Assembly: GCF_000499785.1 (NCBI RefSeq)
Contig: NZ_HG726021.1
Span: forward strand, 1 to 58,306
Origin: Bacteroides neonati
GTDB lineage: Bacteria; Bacteroidota; Bacteroidia; Bacteroidales; Bacteroidaceae
DNA length: 58,306 bases
Direction: 5' to 3'
In this document: positions 25,504 through 34,452 of the stretch, one piece after another
How the letters are laid out: every line of letters starts with the position of its first letter
Numbering within the stretch: the first letter of the stretch is position 1
Notes under the pieces: model-generated
Told to the model about the DNA's origin: nothing
Database searches by the model: none
Seen by the model: only the letters and a program-made list of their open reading frames with translations
Position numbers and translations under genes: made by a program

Positions 25504-27228
25504 ATGAGAAAAATTAATTTGTTTTTATGCGTTCTCAGTTTATTGAGTGTAATAAGTTGCCAACAGAAAGTTAAAAAGGATGCAGCTGCCGATGCCATTT
25601 ATATTAATGGTGATATTATTACAATGGAAGGTGATAGTGCCAATTATGTTGAAGCTGTTGCACTAAAAGATGGTACGATTATGTTTGTCGGCTCTAAGGG
25701 GGAAGCTGAGAAGTTGAAAGGCGATAGTACCAAAATAATTGATCTGCAAGGCAAAACATTACTTCCGGCATTTTTAGATGGTCATGGACATTTTTACAAC
25801 GTTGGTTTTACATCTGCTTGTGCCAATTTATTGCCTCCTCCCGATGGACCCGGCCAGGATTATGCCTCTATTATTAGTGAGCTGAATAGATATAAAGACA
25901 CTGAAGACGGCAAGTTAATGATACAAAAGTTTGGCTGGATTATCGGTAATGGCTACGATGATTCGCAGCTATCCGAGAAAGATCATCCCAAGGCAACTGA
26001 TTTGGATAAAGTAAGCACCGAAATTCCCGTCATGATCGTTCATCAGTCGGGTCATTTAGCCGTAATTAACACTAAGGCAATGCAGCTTTTGGGTTATAAT
26101 AAAAGTACAAAAGATCCAAAAGGGGGAACGTTCAGAAGAAATGCTGATGGTACACCCAATGGGGTACTCGAAGAAAATGCCGCATTTGCTGTGTTATTTA
26201 CGGTTTTAGCAAAATCAGATGCTGAAATGGCGGATAAATTTATAGAGAAGGGGCAAGAAGAATATGCAAAAAAAGGATATTTAACAGCACAAGACGGACG
26301 AACAACCGTGGAGCAAATGGAAGCTTTAAAGTCGGCTGCCGATAGAGGGAAATTTTATCTTGATGTTGTTTCCTATCCTGATATTACATTAGGAACAGAG
26401 TGTATGAGCGATGATTATTACAGCCCCCAACATACATACAAAAATAGGTATCGTATTGGTGGAGTAAAGCTCACATTGGATGGGTCACCTCAAGGAAAAA
26501 CAGCCTGGCTAACGCAATGTTACCATGTAAATCCAGCCGGTCAGAAGGGTTGTTACACTGGCTACCCGGTTATGAGTGATGAAAAAGCAGATGAATATGT
26601 TGAACTGGCATTTAAAAATAAATGGCAAATTCTTTGCCATACCAATGGCGATGCTGCCATCGATCAATATTTGAAAGCTGTAGAAGATGCCGAAAAAAAA
26701 TATGGTTACGATGACCACCGTACGGTTATTATTCATGCTCAGACCTTACGAAAAGATCAAATACCGACACTAGTTAAGTTGAAAATACTTCCCTCTCTTT
26801 TTCCGATGCACACTTATTATTGGGGCGATTGGCACGTTGAATCTGTTTTGGGTGAACCAAGAGCTGACTATATTTCGCCTTGTAGAGATGTGATTGATGC
26901 CGGACTGACGATAACGTCACATCATGATGCACCGGTAACCTTTCCCAATTCGATGCGTGTTCTGGATGCCACTGTTAATAGGGTCACTCGAAGTGGTAAA
27001 ATTCTAGGTCCCGACCAGCGAATCACACCTTACGAAGGCCTTAAAACATTAACTGATTGGGCTGCTTATCAGTATTTTGAAGAAAACTCAAAAGGTACAC
27101 TTACGGTTGGCAAATTAGGAGATTTGGTTATATTAGATAAAAACCCTTTAAAAGTTAACCCTTTAGAAATCAATAAGATTGAAATTCTTGAATCGATAAA
27201 AGAGGGAAATACAGTTTATAAAAAATAA
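25504..27228 (+). CDS. Amidohydrolase family lipoprotein, YtcJ-like (574 aa)
   Basis: Start taken at ATG 25504, giving the lipoprotein signal MRKINLFLCVLSLLSVISC (Cys19); upstream in-frame codons overlap the barrel gene. Amidohydrolase superfamily features: metal-binding HxH in LDGHGHF, the strand-7 HQSGH region, HTNGDAA, VIIHAQTL and TSHHDAP. The final part (LTVGKLGDLVILDKNPL) is the small beta-domain. YtcJ-type enzymes hydrolyse N-acyl or amide bonds, with substrates mostly unknown. It ends in a strong terminator and sits in the cassette with the choloylglycine hydrolase-type amidase. Confidence 0.88.
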   Translation: MRKINLFLCVLSLLSVISCQQKVKKDAAADAIYINGDIITMEGDSANYVEAVALKDGTIMFVGSKGEAEKLKGDSTKIIDLQGKTLLPAFLDGHGHFYNVGFTSACANLLPPPDGPGQDYASIISELNRYKDTEDGKLMIQKFGWIIGNGYDDSQLSEKDHPKATDLDKVSTEIPVMIVHQSGHLAVINTKAMQLLGYNKSTKDPKGGTFRRNADGTPNGVLEENAAFAVLFTVLAKSDAEMADKFIEKGQEEYAKKGYLTAQDGRTTVEQMEALKSAADRGKFYLDVVSYPDITLGTECMSDDYYSPQHTYKNRYRIGGVKLTLDGSPQGKTAWLTQCYHVNPAGQKGCYTGYPVMSDEKADEYVELAFKNKWQILCHTNGDAAIDQYLKAVEDAEKKYGYDDHRTVIIHAQTLRKDQIPTLVKLKILPSLFPMHTYYWGDWHVESVLGEPRADYISPCRDVIDAGLTITSHHDAPVTFPNSMRVLDATVNRVTRSGKILGPDQRITPYEGLKTLTDWAAYQYFEENSKGTLTVGKLGDLVILDKNPLKVNPLEINKIEILESIKEGNTVYKK

Positions 27229-27287
27229 TCGTGAAGATTTAAAACTGTAAGACCATTTTGTGTTGAAATGCATCATCCTATATTTCA

Positions 27288-27331
27288 GGTTAATAAAATA
27301 GGGAAACTCTGCCCTATTTTATTAACTTGTT
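27288..27331 (+). terminator. Terminator after amidohydrolase
   Basis: GTTAATAAAATAGGG (27288-27302) and CCCTATTTTATTAAC (27311-27325) form a perfect 15-bp stem followed by TTGTTT. Confidence 0.93.
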
Positions 27332-27434
27332 TATATGCACAATACAATTTGTCATTTTTTTTATTACAACATCTCTTTTTAAATTTTATTTGAAATGAAG
27401 AAGCACGAACTATTAACCACTAAATATCAACGTC

Positions 27435-28316
27435 ATGAAAAAAGTACTCATAGCTTCACTGTTGCTCGTTTTTATAACAGCTCTTACCTTTGCGCAGAAT
27501 TTAAAACCTGAGAGACAACTTATTAAAAACGGAAATAATCAGATAGAAATTTTTGTTTATGGTCAGGGTGATGTAAGTTTAATTTTGGCAGCTGGAAATG
27601 GTCGTCCTGCAGCGCAATTTGAGGAATTGGCTACGGCTATTGCAGCAAATGGCATTCAAGTAATTACTTATAATTACCGCACTTTAGGTGCAAGTACCGG
27701 AGTGATCGAAAACATTACGCTGCATGATTATGCAAACGACTTAATGGCTATTGTAGACAATTTAAAGCTAACAAAAGTATATTTGGGAGGAAAAACTTAT
27801 GGAAACCGCGTTGTAAGAACTGCATCTCAAGATCATTCGGATAAGGTTGCAGGGGTAATTTTGATTGGTGCAGGTGGCGATGTTAATCCATCCAAAGAAA
27901 CGATGGAATTATACAAGCAATACACTGATCCCAATATAAGTAAAGAAGAGTGGATGAGGTTGCAAGGGTTGTTGATGTATGCTCCTGGAAATGAAAATTT
28001 GGCGAAAATAGATGCTGAACAGGGTGAATTTCCAGTTCTGGCAGGCGAACAGGTGAAGGCTAGTAATAGAACACCCAAAGACGAGTGGTCAATGGGAGGC
28101 ATTGCGCCAATGTTGATTCTTACTTGTTTGGATGACAGGGTTGCATTGCCGGAAAGTGCTTTGAGTATTGCTAAAAAAAGGCGAAATACTTGGCTCGTTG
28201 GCTTGCCGAATTGCGGACATAATATGCTGAATGAACGTGGTGATGATATCAAAGAATTGATTGTGAATTTTATCAAGAAGACACCTTCTGATGAGATAAA
28301 GGCAGCAAAACCATAA
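27435..28316 (+). CDS. Exported alpha/beta-hydrolase-fold protein with altered nucleophile site
   Basis: A signal peptide (MKKVLIASLLLVFITALTFAQ) precedes an alpha/beta-hydrolase fold of about 270 residues. Oxyanion-side motif ILAAGNGRP, acid in LTCLDDRVALPESA, His in LPNCGHNMLNERG. The nucleophile elbow reads GGKTYGN, so Thr121 stands where Ser is expected in GxSxG. Related proteins with GHAFGN-like elbows exist, so the fold call is sound but classic esterase activity is doubtful. It is the last gene of the inserted cassette, transcribed after the 27288 terminator. Confidence 0.82.
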   Translation: MKKVLIASLLLVFITALTFAQNLKPERQLIKNGNNQIEIFVYGQGDVSLILAAGNGRPAAQFEELATAIAANGIQVITYNYRTLGASTGVIENITLHDYANDLMAIVDNLKLTKVYLGGKTYGNRVVRTASQDHSDKVAGVILIGAGGDVNPSKETMELYKQYTDPNISKEEWMRLQGLLMYAPGNENLAKIDAEQGEFPVLAGEQVKASNRTPKDEWSMGGIAPMLILTCLDDRVALPESALSIAKKRRNTWLVGLPNCGHNMLNERGDDIKELIVNFIKKTPSDEIKAAKP

Positions 28317-28411
28317 CAATATAAATATATTTTGTCGTGCTATTTATTTATGCTCAGATTTCGTTTGCTTGAAAGAATGATATCTCTAATTTTCTAAAAT
28401 CAAGATTCATA

Positions 28412-28431
28412 TTTCAATTGCTGATTCGCAT
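28412..28431 (+). repeat. 20-bp imperfect repeat, right copy
   Basis: TTTCAATTGCTGATTCGCAT matches 23473-23492 at 18 of 20 positions. It directly precedes the terminator at 28435. Confidence 0.6.
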
Positions 28432-28434
28432 AGT

Positions 28435-28465
28435 AAAGGGTAGTCTAGGCTACCCTTTATATTTT
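28435..28465 (+). terminator. Terminator at the right end of the cassette
   Basis: AAAGGGTAG (28435-28443) and CTACCCTTT (28450-28458) form a perfect 9-bp stem followed by ATATTTTG. Confidence 0.85.
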
Positions 28466-28547
28466 GGGTGCTTGCATATACAAGTTGTTTTTCATTGTCA
28501 GTTCAATATATTGAACTTTATCCAATAATGCTTTTTAAAAGAAAATA

Positions 28548-28580
28548 TTGCTGTGAATCCTACTTTTATCATTACTTTTG
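28548..28580 (+). promoter_or_regulatory. tsaD promoter containing the right 17-bp repeat copy
   Basis: TACTTTTG at 28573-28580 is a -7 box 22 bp before the tsaD ATG; TTG at 28548-28550 is a slightly distant -33 element (22-bp spacer). The spacer contains GAATCCTACTTTTATCA (28555-28571), the direct repeat also found at 21822-21838. Confidence 0.7.
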
Positions 28581-28602
28581 CACCGTTAAACATCAAAAAA
28601 AT

Positions 28603-29622
28603 ATGAGTACAATAATTCTTGGAATAGAATCTTCTTGTGACGACACATCGGCAGCCGTTATCAAGGATGGTTATCTGCTGTCGAATGTGGTGTCTAATCA
28701 GGCTGTGCACGAAGCATATGGCGGAGTAGTACCCGAATTGGCTTCGAGAGCTCATCAGCAAAATATTGTTCCGGTGGTGCACGAAGCGCTTAAACGAGCC
28801 GGAGTAACCAAAGAGGAATTGAGCGCGGTCGCTTTTACACGTGGTCCGGGGTTGATGGGTTCATTGTTGGTTGGAGTTTCCTTCGCCAAAGGTTTTGCCC
28901 GTTCATTAGGTATTCCGATGATTGATGTTAATCACTTAACAGGGCATGTGTTAGCTCATTTTATTAAAGAAGAAGGTGAAGATGATAAGCAACCGAAATT
29001 TCCTTTCTTATGCTTGTTGGTATCGGGTGGTAACTCACAAATTGTTTTGGTAAAAGCTTACAATGATATGGAAATTCTGGGGCAGACCATTGATGATGCC
29101 GCAGGAGAAGCTATTGATAAATGCTCTAAAGTAATGGGACTTGGCTATCCGGGTGGTCCTATTATCGATCGATTGGCTCGTCAGGGCAACCCGAAGGCTT
29201 ATTCCTTTAGCAAACCACATATACCGGGGTTGAATTATAGCTTTAGCGGTTTGAAAACTTCTTTTCTCTATTCATTGCGCGACTGGATGAAAGATGACCC
29301 CGATTTTATCGAGCATCATAAAGAAGATCTGGCAGCTTCGTTGGAGGCTACAGTGGTCGATATTCTGATGGATAAGCTTCGGAAAGCTGCCAAGCAATAT
29401 AAAATCAATGAAATCGCAGTAGCGGGAGGTGTTTCGGCCAATAATGGTTTGCGCAATTCGTTTCGTGAGCATGCCGAAAAATACGGCTGGAACATTTATA
29501 TTCCTAAATTTGGTTATACGACCGATAATGCGGCTATGATTGCCATTACCGGAAGTTTTAAGTATCAAGATGAAGATTTCTGTACCATTGACCTTCCGGC
29601 CTATTCACGCGTTACACTTTAA
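28603..29622 (+). CDS. tsaD: tRNA N6-adenosine threonylcarbamoyltransferase TsaD
   Basis: Start at the ATG giving MSTIILGIESSCDDTSAAV; 45 upstream in-frame codons are not conserved and cover the promoter. 340 residues, the usual length. Metal ligands His111 and His115 in DVNHLTGHVLAHF; nucleotide-binding motifs LLVSGGNSQIVLV, GGVSANNGLR and TDNAAMIA. TsaD with TsaB/TsaE transfers the threonylcarbamoyl group to A37 of ANN-decoding tRNAs. It heads a run of housekeeping genes. Confidence 0.97.
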   Translation: MSTIILGIESSCDDTSAAVIKDGYLLSNVVSNQAVHEAYGGVVPELASRAHQQNIVPVVHEALKRAGVTKEELSAVAFTRGPGLMGSLLVGVSFAKGFARSLGIPMIDVNHLTGHVLAHFIKEEGEDDKQPKFPFLCLLVSGGNSQIVLVKAYNDMEILGQTIDDAAGEAIDKCSKVMGLGYPGGPIIDRLARQGNPKAYSFSKPHIPGLNYSFSGLKTSFLYSLRDWMKDDPDFIEHHKEDLAASLEATVVDILMDKLRKAAKQYKINEIAVAGGVSANNGLRNSFREHAEKYGWNIYIPKFGYTTDNAAMIAITGSFKYQDEDFCTIDLPAYSRVTL

Positions 29623-29654
29623 TTCATCGCTTTTACACATAAAACGTTAGATTT

Positions 29655-30887
29655 ATGTTTGCTGAGATAATAACCATTGGCGATGAGCTCTTGATAGGGC
29701 AAGTTGTCGACACGAACTCTGCTTGGATAGGTAGAGAGCTAAACAAAGTAGGTATTGAGGTGATTCGCGTAGTTTCTGTACGCGATCGTTCCGATGAAAT
29801 AATTGAGGCCATAGATGCAGCGATGCATCGGTCGAGTGTTGTGCTTGTAACCGGTGGACTAGGTCCGACCAAGGATGATATAACAAAGCAAGCTCTTTGC
29901 GATTATTTTCATACCGAATTGGTTTTTAGCGAAGAAATTTTTGAAAATGTTAAGCGGGTCTTGCCTGGTAGAATCCCGATGAATGCGCTCAATAAGAGCC
30001 AAGCAATGGTTCCTAAAGATTGTTTGGTTATCAATAACAGGGTCGGAAGTGCATCGGTGAGCTGGTTTGAGCGCAATGGTAAAGTGTTGGTTTCTATGCC
30101 GGGCGTTCCGCAAGAAATGACCACGGTGATGAGTGAAGAGGTTATTCCTCGCCTATCGGACAAATTTCGAACGGATGTCATTGTACATAAAACATTTACG
30201 GTAAAGAATCAGCCCGAGTCGGTACTGGCCGAGAAGCTGGAGTATTGGGAAGCAGCTTTGCCTTTATGTATTAAGCTGGCTTATTTGCCTAAACCGGGGA
30301 TTATTCGTTTGCGGTTAACCGGTCGCGGTCAATCGAAAGAGGAAATTAAATCATTGATAGATGATGCAAGCGTGCGGTTAAAAGCAATACTTGGTGACGA
30401 TATCTTCGATGAAGAAGATGCCCCCCTCGAAAGAATTATTGGAGACTTGCTTAGAAAAAAAGGAATTACCTTATCAACAGCAGAAAGTTGTACAGGTGGT
30501 AGTATTGCCGCCCGGTTGACATCTGTGGCGGGAAGTTCGGATTATTTTAAAGGAGCCGTTGTGGCTTATGCCAATGAGGTTAAAACGAGTTTGCTAAATG
30601 TTTCTCCACAAACGCTCGCAGAGCAGGGAGCAGTTAGCGAAAAAACGGTGATCGAAATGGTGAAAGGCGCGATGAATACGCTTAAAACTGACTGTGCTGT
30701 AGCTACATCGGGCATAGCCGGACCCGGTGGAGGAACGAACGAAAAGCCGGTGGGAACTGTCTGGATTGCTGCTGCTTATAAAAATGAAATACGTACGATG
30801 AAACAAGATTCGAATCGTGGACGTGAGATGAATATAGAAAGGGCAGGTAATAATGCGCTCTTACTTCTTCTTGAGCTGCTGAAATGA
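29655..30887 (+). CDS. cinA: CinA family protein (competence/damage-inducible, NMN amidase domain)
   Basis: 410 residues in two domains: an N-terminal molybdopterin-binding-like COG1058 domain ([50 protein letters not shown]) and a C-terminal CinA domain (residues about 250-410; [37 protein letters not shown]). CinA proteins have ADP-ribose pyrophosphatase and NMN deamidase activity in NAD salvage. It follows tsaD by 32 bp. Confidence 0.95.
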   Translation: MFAEIITIGDELLIGQVVDTNSAWIGRELNKVGIEVIRVVSVRDRSDEIIEAIDAAMHRSSVVLVTGGLGPTKDDITKQALCDYFHTELVFSEEIFENVKRVLPGRIPMNALNKSQAMVPKDCLVINNRVGSASVSWFERNGKVLVSMPGVPQEMTTVMSEEVIPRLSDKFRTDVIVHKTFTVKNQPESVLAEKLEYWEAALPLCIKLAYLPKPGIIRLRLTGRGQSKEEIKSLIDDASVRLKAILGDDIFDEEDAPLERIIGDLLRKKGITLSTAESCTGGSIAARLTSVAGSSDYFKGAVVAYANEVKTSLLNVSPQTLAEQGAVSEKTVIEMVKGAMNTLKTDCAVATSGIAGPGGGTNEKPVGTVWIAAAYKNEIRTMKQDSNRGREMNIERAGNNALLLLLELLK

Positions 30888-30952
30888 ATAAATATTGCTG
30901 TTTCATAACGAATTATTTTAGGAATTACTTGTTTTATATCGATAAAAGTGCT

Positions 30953-30959
30953 TACTTTG
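30953..30959 (+). promoter_or_regulatory. Promoter of the rpmB-rpmG-DUF4295 unit
   Basis: TACTTTG (one base short of TAnnTTTG) lies 50 bp before rpmB, and TTG at 30929-30931 is 21 bp upstream, the normal spacing. Sequence upstream is AT-rich. Confidence 0.55.
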
Positions 30960-31008
30960 CGCTCTGTTTGAAATAAGTATAGATAAAAACTATAAAAATA
31001 AGATAGAA

Positions 31009-31269
31009 ATGTCGAAGATTTGTCAAATTACCGGAAAGAAAGCCATGATTGGCAACAATGTTTCACACTCAAAAAGAAGAACAAAAAGAACTTTTGATGT
31101 GAACTTGTTTAACAAAAAGTTCTACTATGTAGAACAAGAATGTTGGATCAGCCTTAGCCTTTGTGCTAACGGTCTGCGTTGTATTAATAAGAAAGGACTT
31201 GATGCTGCTCTGAATGATGCAGTAGCTAAAGGCTATTGTGATTGGAAAACTATTAAAGTAATCGGATAA
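31009..31269 (+). CDS. rpmB: 50S ribosomal protein L28
   Basis: 86 residues with the L28 start [34 protein letters not shown] small basic protein of the large subunit. It is followed 18 bp later by rpmG, the usual Bacteroidetes order. Confidence 0.96.
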   Translation: MSKICQITGKKAMIGNNVSHSKRRTKRTFDVNLFNKKFYYVEQECWISLSLCANGLRCINKKGLDAALNDAVAKGYCDWKTIKVIG

Positions 31270-31287
31270 CGTAGAGGAGAAACAACT

Positions 31288-31476
31288 ATGGCTAAGAAAG
31301 CAAAAGGTAATAGAGTACAGGTGATTCTGGAATGTACAGAACACAAAGACAGCGGTATGCCGGGAACTTCTCGTTATATCACAACGAAGAATAGAAAAAA
31401 TACAACTGAGAGATTGGAGTTGAAAAAATACAATCCTATCTTGAAGAGAGTTACAGTACACAAAGAAATTAAATAA
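31288..31476 (+). CDS. rpmG: 50S ribosomal protein L33
   Basis: 62 residues, basic, with L33 motifs VILECTEHK and [22 protein letters not shown]. Only one Cys is present, so it is the zinc-free (C-minus) form. It sits between rpmB and the DUF4295 gene. Confidence 0.96.
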   Translation: MAKKAKGNRVQVILECTEHKDSGMPGTSRYITTKNRKNTTERLELKKYNPILKRVTVHKEIK

Positions 31477-31491
31477 TAATAGTATAACCCC

Positions 31492-31650
31492 ATGGCAAAG
31501 AAAACAGTAGCAAGTTTGCACGAAGGCAGCAAAGAGGGCCGTTCTTACACTAAGGTTATCAAAATGGTTAAATCTCCCAAAACAGGAGCTTACATTTTTG
31601 ATGAGCAAATGGTTCCTAACGAAAAAGTACAAGACTTTTTCAAAAAATAA
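31492..31650 (+). CDS. DUF4295 small basic protein (52 aa)
   Basis: ATG at 31492 opens a 52-residue frame (MAKKTVASLHEGSKEGRSY, ending VQDFFKK). DUF4295 proteins are found in Bacteroidetes almost always directly after rpmB and rpmG, and are probably ribosome-associated, inferred from conservation and position. It ends before a strong terminator. Confidence 0.92.
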   Translation: MAKKTVASLHEGSKEGRSYTKVIKMVKSPKTGAYIFDEQMVPNEKVQDFFKK

Positions 31651-31677
31651 TAGGGTTATAGCGAGGCTATAATCAGC

Positions 31678-31716
31678 AAAATCCCCTCATTGTTTTTCAA
31701 TGAGGGGATTTTTTTG
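31678..31716 (+). terminator. Terminator after the ribosomal protein unit
   Basis: AAAATCCCCTCATTG pairs with CAATGAGGGGATTTT around a T5 loop, with T residues following: a 15-bp perfect stem. The remaining gap to ftsY (31717-31899) holds a TATCTTTG -7 box at 31860-31867. Confidence 0.95.
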
Positions 31717-31899
31717 TCCTTTTACAAAACCAATATATTTATTGGGGTGTGGTGCATGTATGTATCACACTGTTAATTACGTACGCTTGTGCGAGTTAAG
31801 TACCTTTTTTTATTTCTTATTTTGTTGACGGGTTTTTTTAGTTTTTCATTACTTTATTCTATCTTTGTAGCATAATGTATATTACAAATAATAGTTATC

Positions 31900-32859
31900 A
31901 TGGGATTTTTTAGTTTTTTCTCGAAAGAAAAGAAGGAAACTTTAGATAAAGGATTGTCTAAAACCAAAGAAAGTGTGTTCAGTAAGATAGCTCGTGCAGT
32001 GGCCGGTAAGTCTAAAGTGGACGACGAAGTGTTAGATAATCTGGAGGAGGTGTTGATTACTTCGGATGTAGGTGTAGAAACAACGCTGAAAATTATTAAA
32101 CGTATTGAAAAAAGAGCATCTGACGATAAATATGTAAATACGCAAGAGCTTAATACCATTCTTCGTGATGAAATAGCAGCATTGTTGACCGAAAATAACT
32201 CGGACGATGTGGCTGATTTTGATATTCCCATCGAAAAGAAACCCTATGTAATCATGGTGGTGGGCGTCAATGGGGTAGGCAAAACAACTACCATTGGAAA
32301 ATTGGCTTATCAATTTAAGAAAGCCGGAAAGAATGTATATCTAGGTGCTGCCGATACGTTTCGTGCAGCTGCTGTGGAGCAGTTGGTTATTTGGGGCGAA
32401 AGAGTGGGAGCACCTGTTATTAAGCAAAAAATGGGTTCGGATCCGGCTTCAGTTGCTTTTGATACGTTAAACTCAGCCGTGTCTAACAACGCCGATGTGG
32501 TTATTATCGATACGGCCGGCCGTTTGCATAACAAAGTAGGTTTGATGAATGAGCTTACTAAAATTAAGAATGTAATGAAGAAAGTGGTACCTGATGCACC
32601 GAACGAGGTGTTACTGGTGCTCGATGGTTCAACAGGACAAAATGCTTTTGAACAAGCCAAGCAGTTCACATTGGCCACCGAAGTATCGGCTTTGGCTATA
32701 ACCAAACTTGATGGAACGGCTAAGGGCGGTGTTGTTATCGGTATATCCGATCAGTTCAAGATTCCCGTAAAATACATCGGACTGGGTGAAGGAATGGAAG
32801 ATTTGCAAGTTTTCCGTAAAAAAGAATTTGTTGATTCGTTATTTGGAGAGAACGCATGA
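31900..32859 (+). CDS. ftsY: Signal recognition particle receptor FtsY
   Basis: 319 residues: a short N-terminal charged part (no long A domain), the helical N domain and the GTPase G domain with VNGVGKTTTIGKLA, DTFRAAAVEQL, IDTAGRLHN and TKLDGTAKGG. It docks SRP-ribosome complexes at the inner membrane. Its stop overlaps the rimO start by 4 nt, so the two are co-translated. Promoter box TATCTTTG lies 33 bp before the ATG. Confidence 0.97.
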   Translation: MGFFSFFSKEKKETLDKGLSKTKESVFSKIARAVAGKSKVDDEVLDNLEEVLITSDVGVETTLKIIKRIEKRASDDKYVNTQELNTILRDEIAALLTENNSDDVADFDIPIEKKPYVIMVVGVNGVGKTTTIGKLAYQFKKAGKNVYLGAADTFRAAAVEQLVIWGERVGAPVIKQKMGSDPASVAFDTLNSAVSNNADVVIIDTAGRLHNKVGLMNELTKIKNVMKKVVPDAPNEVLLVLDGSTGQNAFEQAKQFTLATEVSALAITKLDGTAKGGVVIGISDQFKIPVKYIGLGEGMEDLQVFRKKEFVDSLFGENA

Positions 32860-34154
32860 AAAGAAAAACAATAGATATAATCACCCTTGGGTGTTCAAAG
32901 AACCTAGTCGATTCGGAGCAGTTGATACGACAACTCGAAGAGGTAGGATATGATGTAGCTCACGATTCGGAAAATCCTGTCGGAGAAATTGCCGTTATAA
33001 ATACCTGTGGCTTTATTGGTGATGCAAAAGAGGAATCTATCAATATGATTCTGGAGTTTGCTCAAGCCAAAGAAGAGGGTGCATTGGAGAAACTATACGT
33101 TATGGGATGTTTGTCAGAACGTTATTTGAAGGAACTGGCTGTCGAAATACCTCAGGTGGATAAGTTCTACGGTAAGTTTAACTGGAAGGAACTATTGCAG
33201 GATTTGGGTAAAGCTTATCATGACGAATTGCATATTGAGCGCACGCTGACAACCCCGAAGCACTATGCGTATTTGAAGATATCGGAAGGCTGTGATCGGA
33301 AATGCTCGTATTGTGCTATTCCGATTATTACGGGTCGCCATGTGTCTAAGCCGATGGATGAGATTGTGGATGAGGTAAAATACCTGGTGTCACGAGGTGT
33401 TAAAGAGTTTCAGATCATTGCGCAGGAACTGACGTACTATGGAGTAGACCTTTATAAAAAACAAATGCTCCCCGAATTGATAGAGCGTATATCGGATGTT
33501 CCTGGTGTAGAATGGATTCGTTTACATTACGCCTATCCGGCTCATTTTCCTACCGATCTGTTTCGGGTGATGCGTGAACGCGATAATGTTTGTAAATACA
33601 TGGATATCGCCTTGCAGCATATCAGCGATAATATGTTAGATCGTATGCGTCGCCAAGTTACAAAGGAGGATACATACCGACTGATCGAACAATTCCGTAA
33701 AGAAGTACCCGGTATTCATATTCGTACAACGTTGATGGTAGGTCATCCCGGAGAGGCGGAAGCCGATTTTGAGGAACTGAAGGAGTTTGTGCGTACAGCT
33801 CGTTTTGATAGAATGGGGGCTTTTGCCTATTCGGAAGAAGAAGGTACTTATGCTGCTGCGCAATACGAAGACGAAGTGCCTCAAGATGTTAAGCAAGAAC
33901 GATTGGATGAACTGATGTCTATTCAGCAAGGTATATCAGCCGAAGTGAGTGCTGCCAAAGTTGGACAACAGATGAAGGTTATGATCGATCGCATTGAAGG
34001 AGATTATTACATCGGTCGTACCGAATTTGATTCTCCCGAGGTAGACCCCGAGGTGTTGATTCAGCGTGCTGATGTAACATTGATTTTGGGTAATTTTTAT
34101 AAAGTAGAGATTATTGATTCGGATGATTTTGACCTTTTTGCTAAGATAATATAG
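32856..34154 (+). CDS. rimO: Ribosomal protein S12 methylthiotransferase RimO
   Basis: 432 residues: N-terminal UPF0004 domain (LGCSKNLVDSEQL and NTCGFIGDAKEESI, Cys ligands of the auxiliary cluster), radical-SAM motif CDRKCSYCAIP, and C-terminal TRAM domain (VGQQMKVMIDRIEGDYYIGRTEFDSPEVD). RimO methylthiolates an Asp of S12. The LVDSEQL sequence separates it from MiaB. Seven bases separate it from the HU gene. Confidence 0.96.
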   Translation: MKRKTIDIITLGCSKNLVDSEQLIRQLEEVGYDVAHDSENPVGEIAVINTCGFIGDAKEESINMILEFAQAKEEGALEKLYVMGCLSERYLKELAVEIPQVDKFYGKFNWKELLQDLGKAYHDELHIERTLTTPKHYAYLKISEGCDRKCSYCAIPIITGRHVSKPMDEIVDEVKYLVSRGVKEFQIIAQELTYYGVDLYKKQMLPELIERISDVPGVEWIRLHYAYPAHFPTDLFRVMRERDNVCKYMDIALQHISDNMLDRMRRQVTKEDTYRLIEQFRKEVPGIHIRTTLMVGHPGEAEADFEELKEFVRTARFDRMGAFAYSEEEGTYAAAQYEDEVPQDVKQERLDELMSIQQGISAEVSAAKVGQQMKVMIDRIEGDYYIGRTEFDSPEVDPEVLIQRADVTLILGNFYKVEIIDSDDFDLFAKII

Positions 34155-34161
34155 GAGGATT

Positions 34162-34452
34162 ATGAATAATAAGGAATTTACTTCGGAGCTTTCGCGCAGA
34201 TTGGGATATACCACAAAAGATATATCCGAGCTGATGGTAACGGTTTTGTCTGAGATGACTCAACAGCTACAGGAGGGAAATGTAGTGACAATACAGAATT
34301 TTGGCTCTTTTGAAGTGAAAAAGAAAGCCGAACGTATTTCTATCAATCCTATAACAAAGCAACGAAGGCTGATTCCTCCTAAATTGGTTCTGACCTATCG
34401 CCCCAGCGGATTGCAGAAGGATAAGTTTAAAAAAAGCTCTGATTATGAATGA
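34162..34452 (+). CDS. HU-family DNA-binding protein (96 aa)
   Basis: 96 residues with the HU/IHF fold: helical half (NNKEFTSELSRRLGYTTKDISELM) and beta-arm motif NFGSFEVKKKAERISINPITKQRRLIPPKLVLTYRPS. A nucleoid protein that bends DNA. Its last codons overlap the next gene by 8 nt, which itself begins with an HU-like domain, so the two may form mixed dimers. Confidence 0.93.
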   Translation: MNNKEFTSELSRRLGYTTKDISELMVTVLSEMTQQLQEGNVVTIQNFGSFEVKKKAERISINPITKQRRLIPPKLVLTYRPSGLQKDKFKKSSDYE

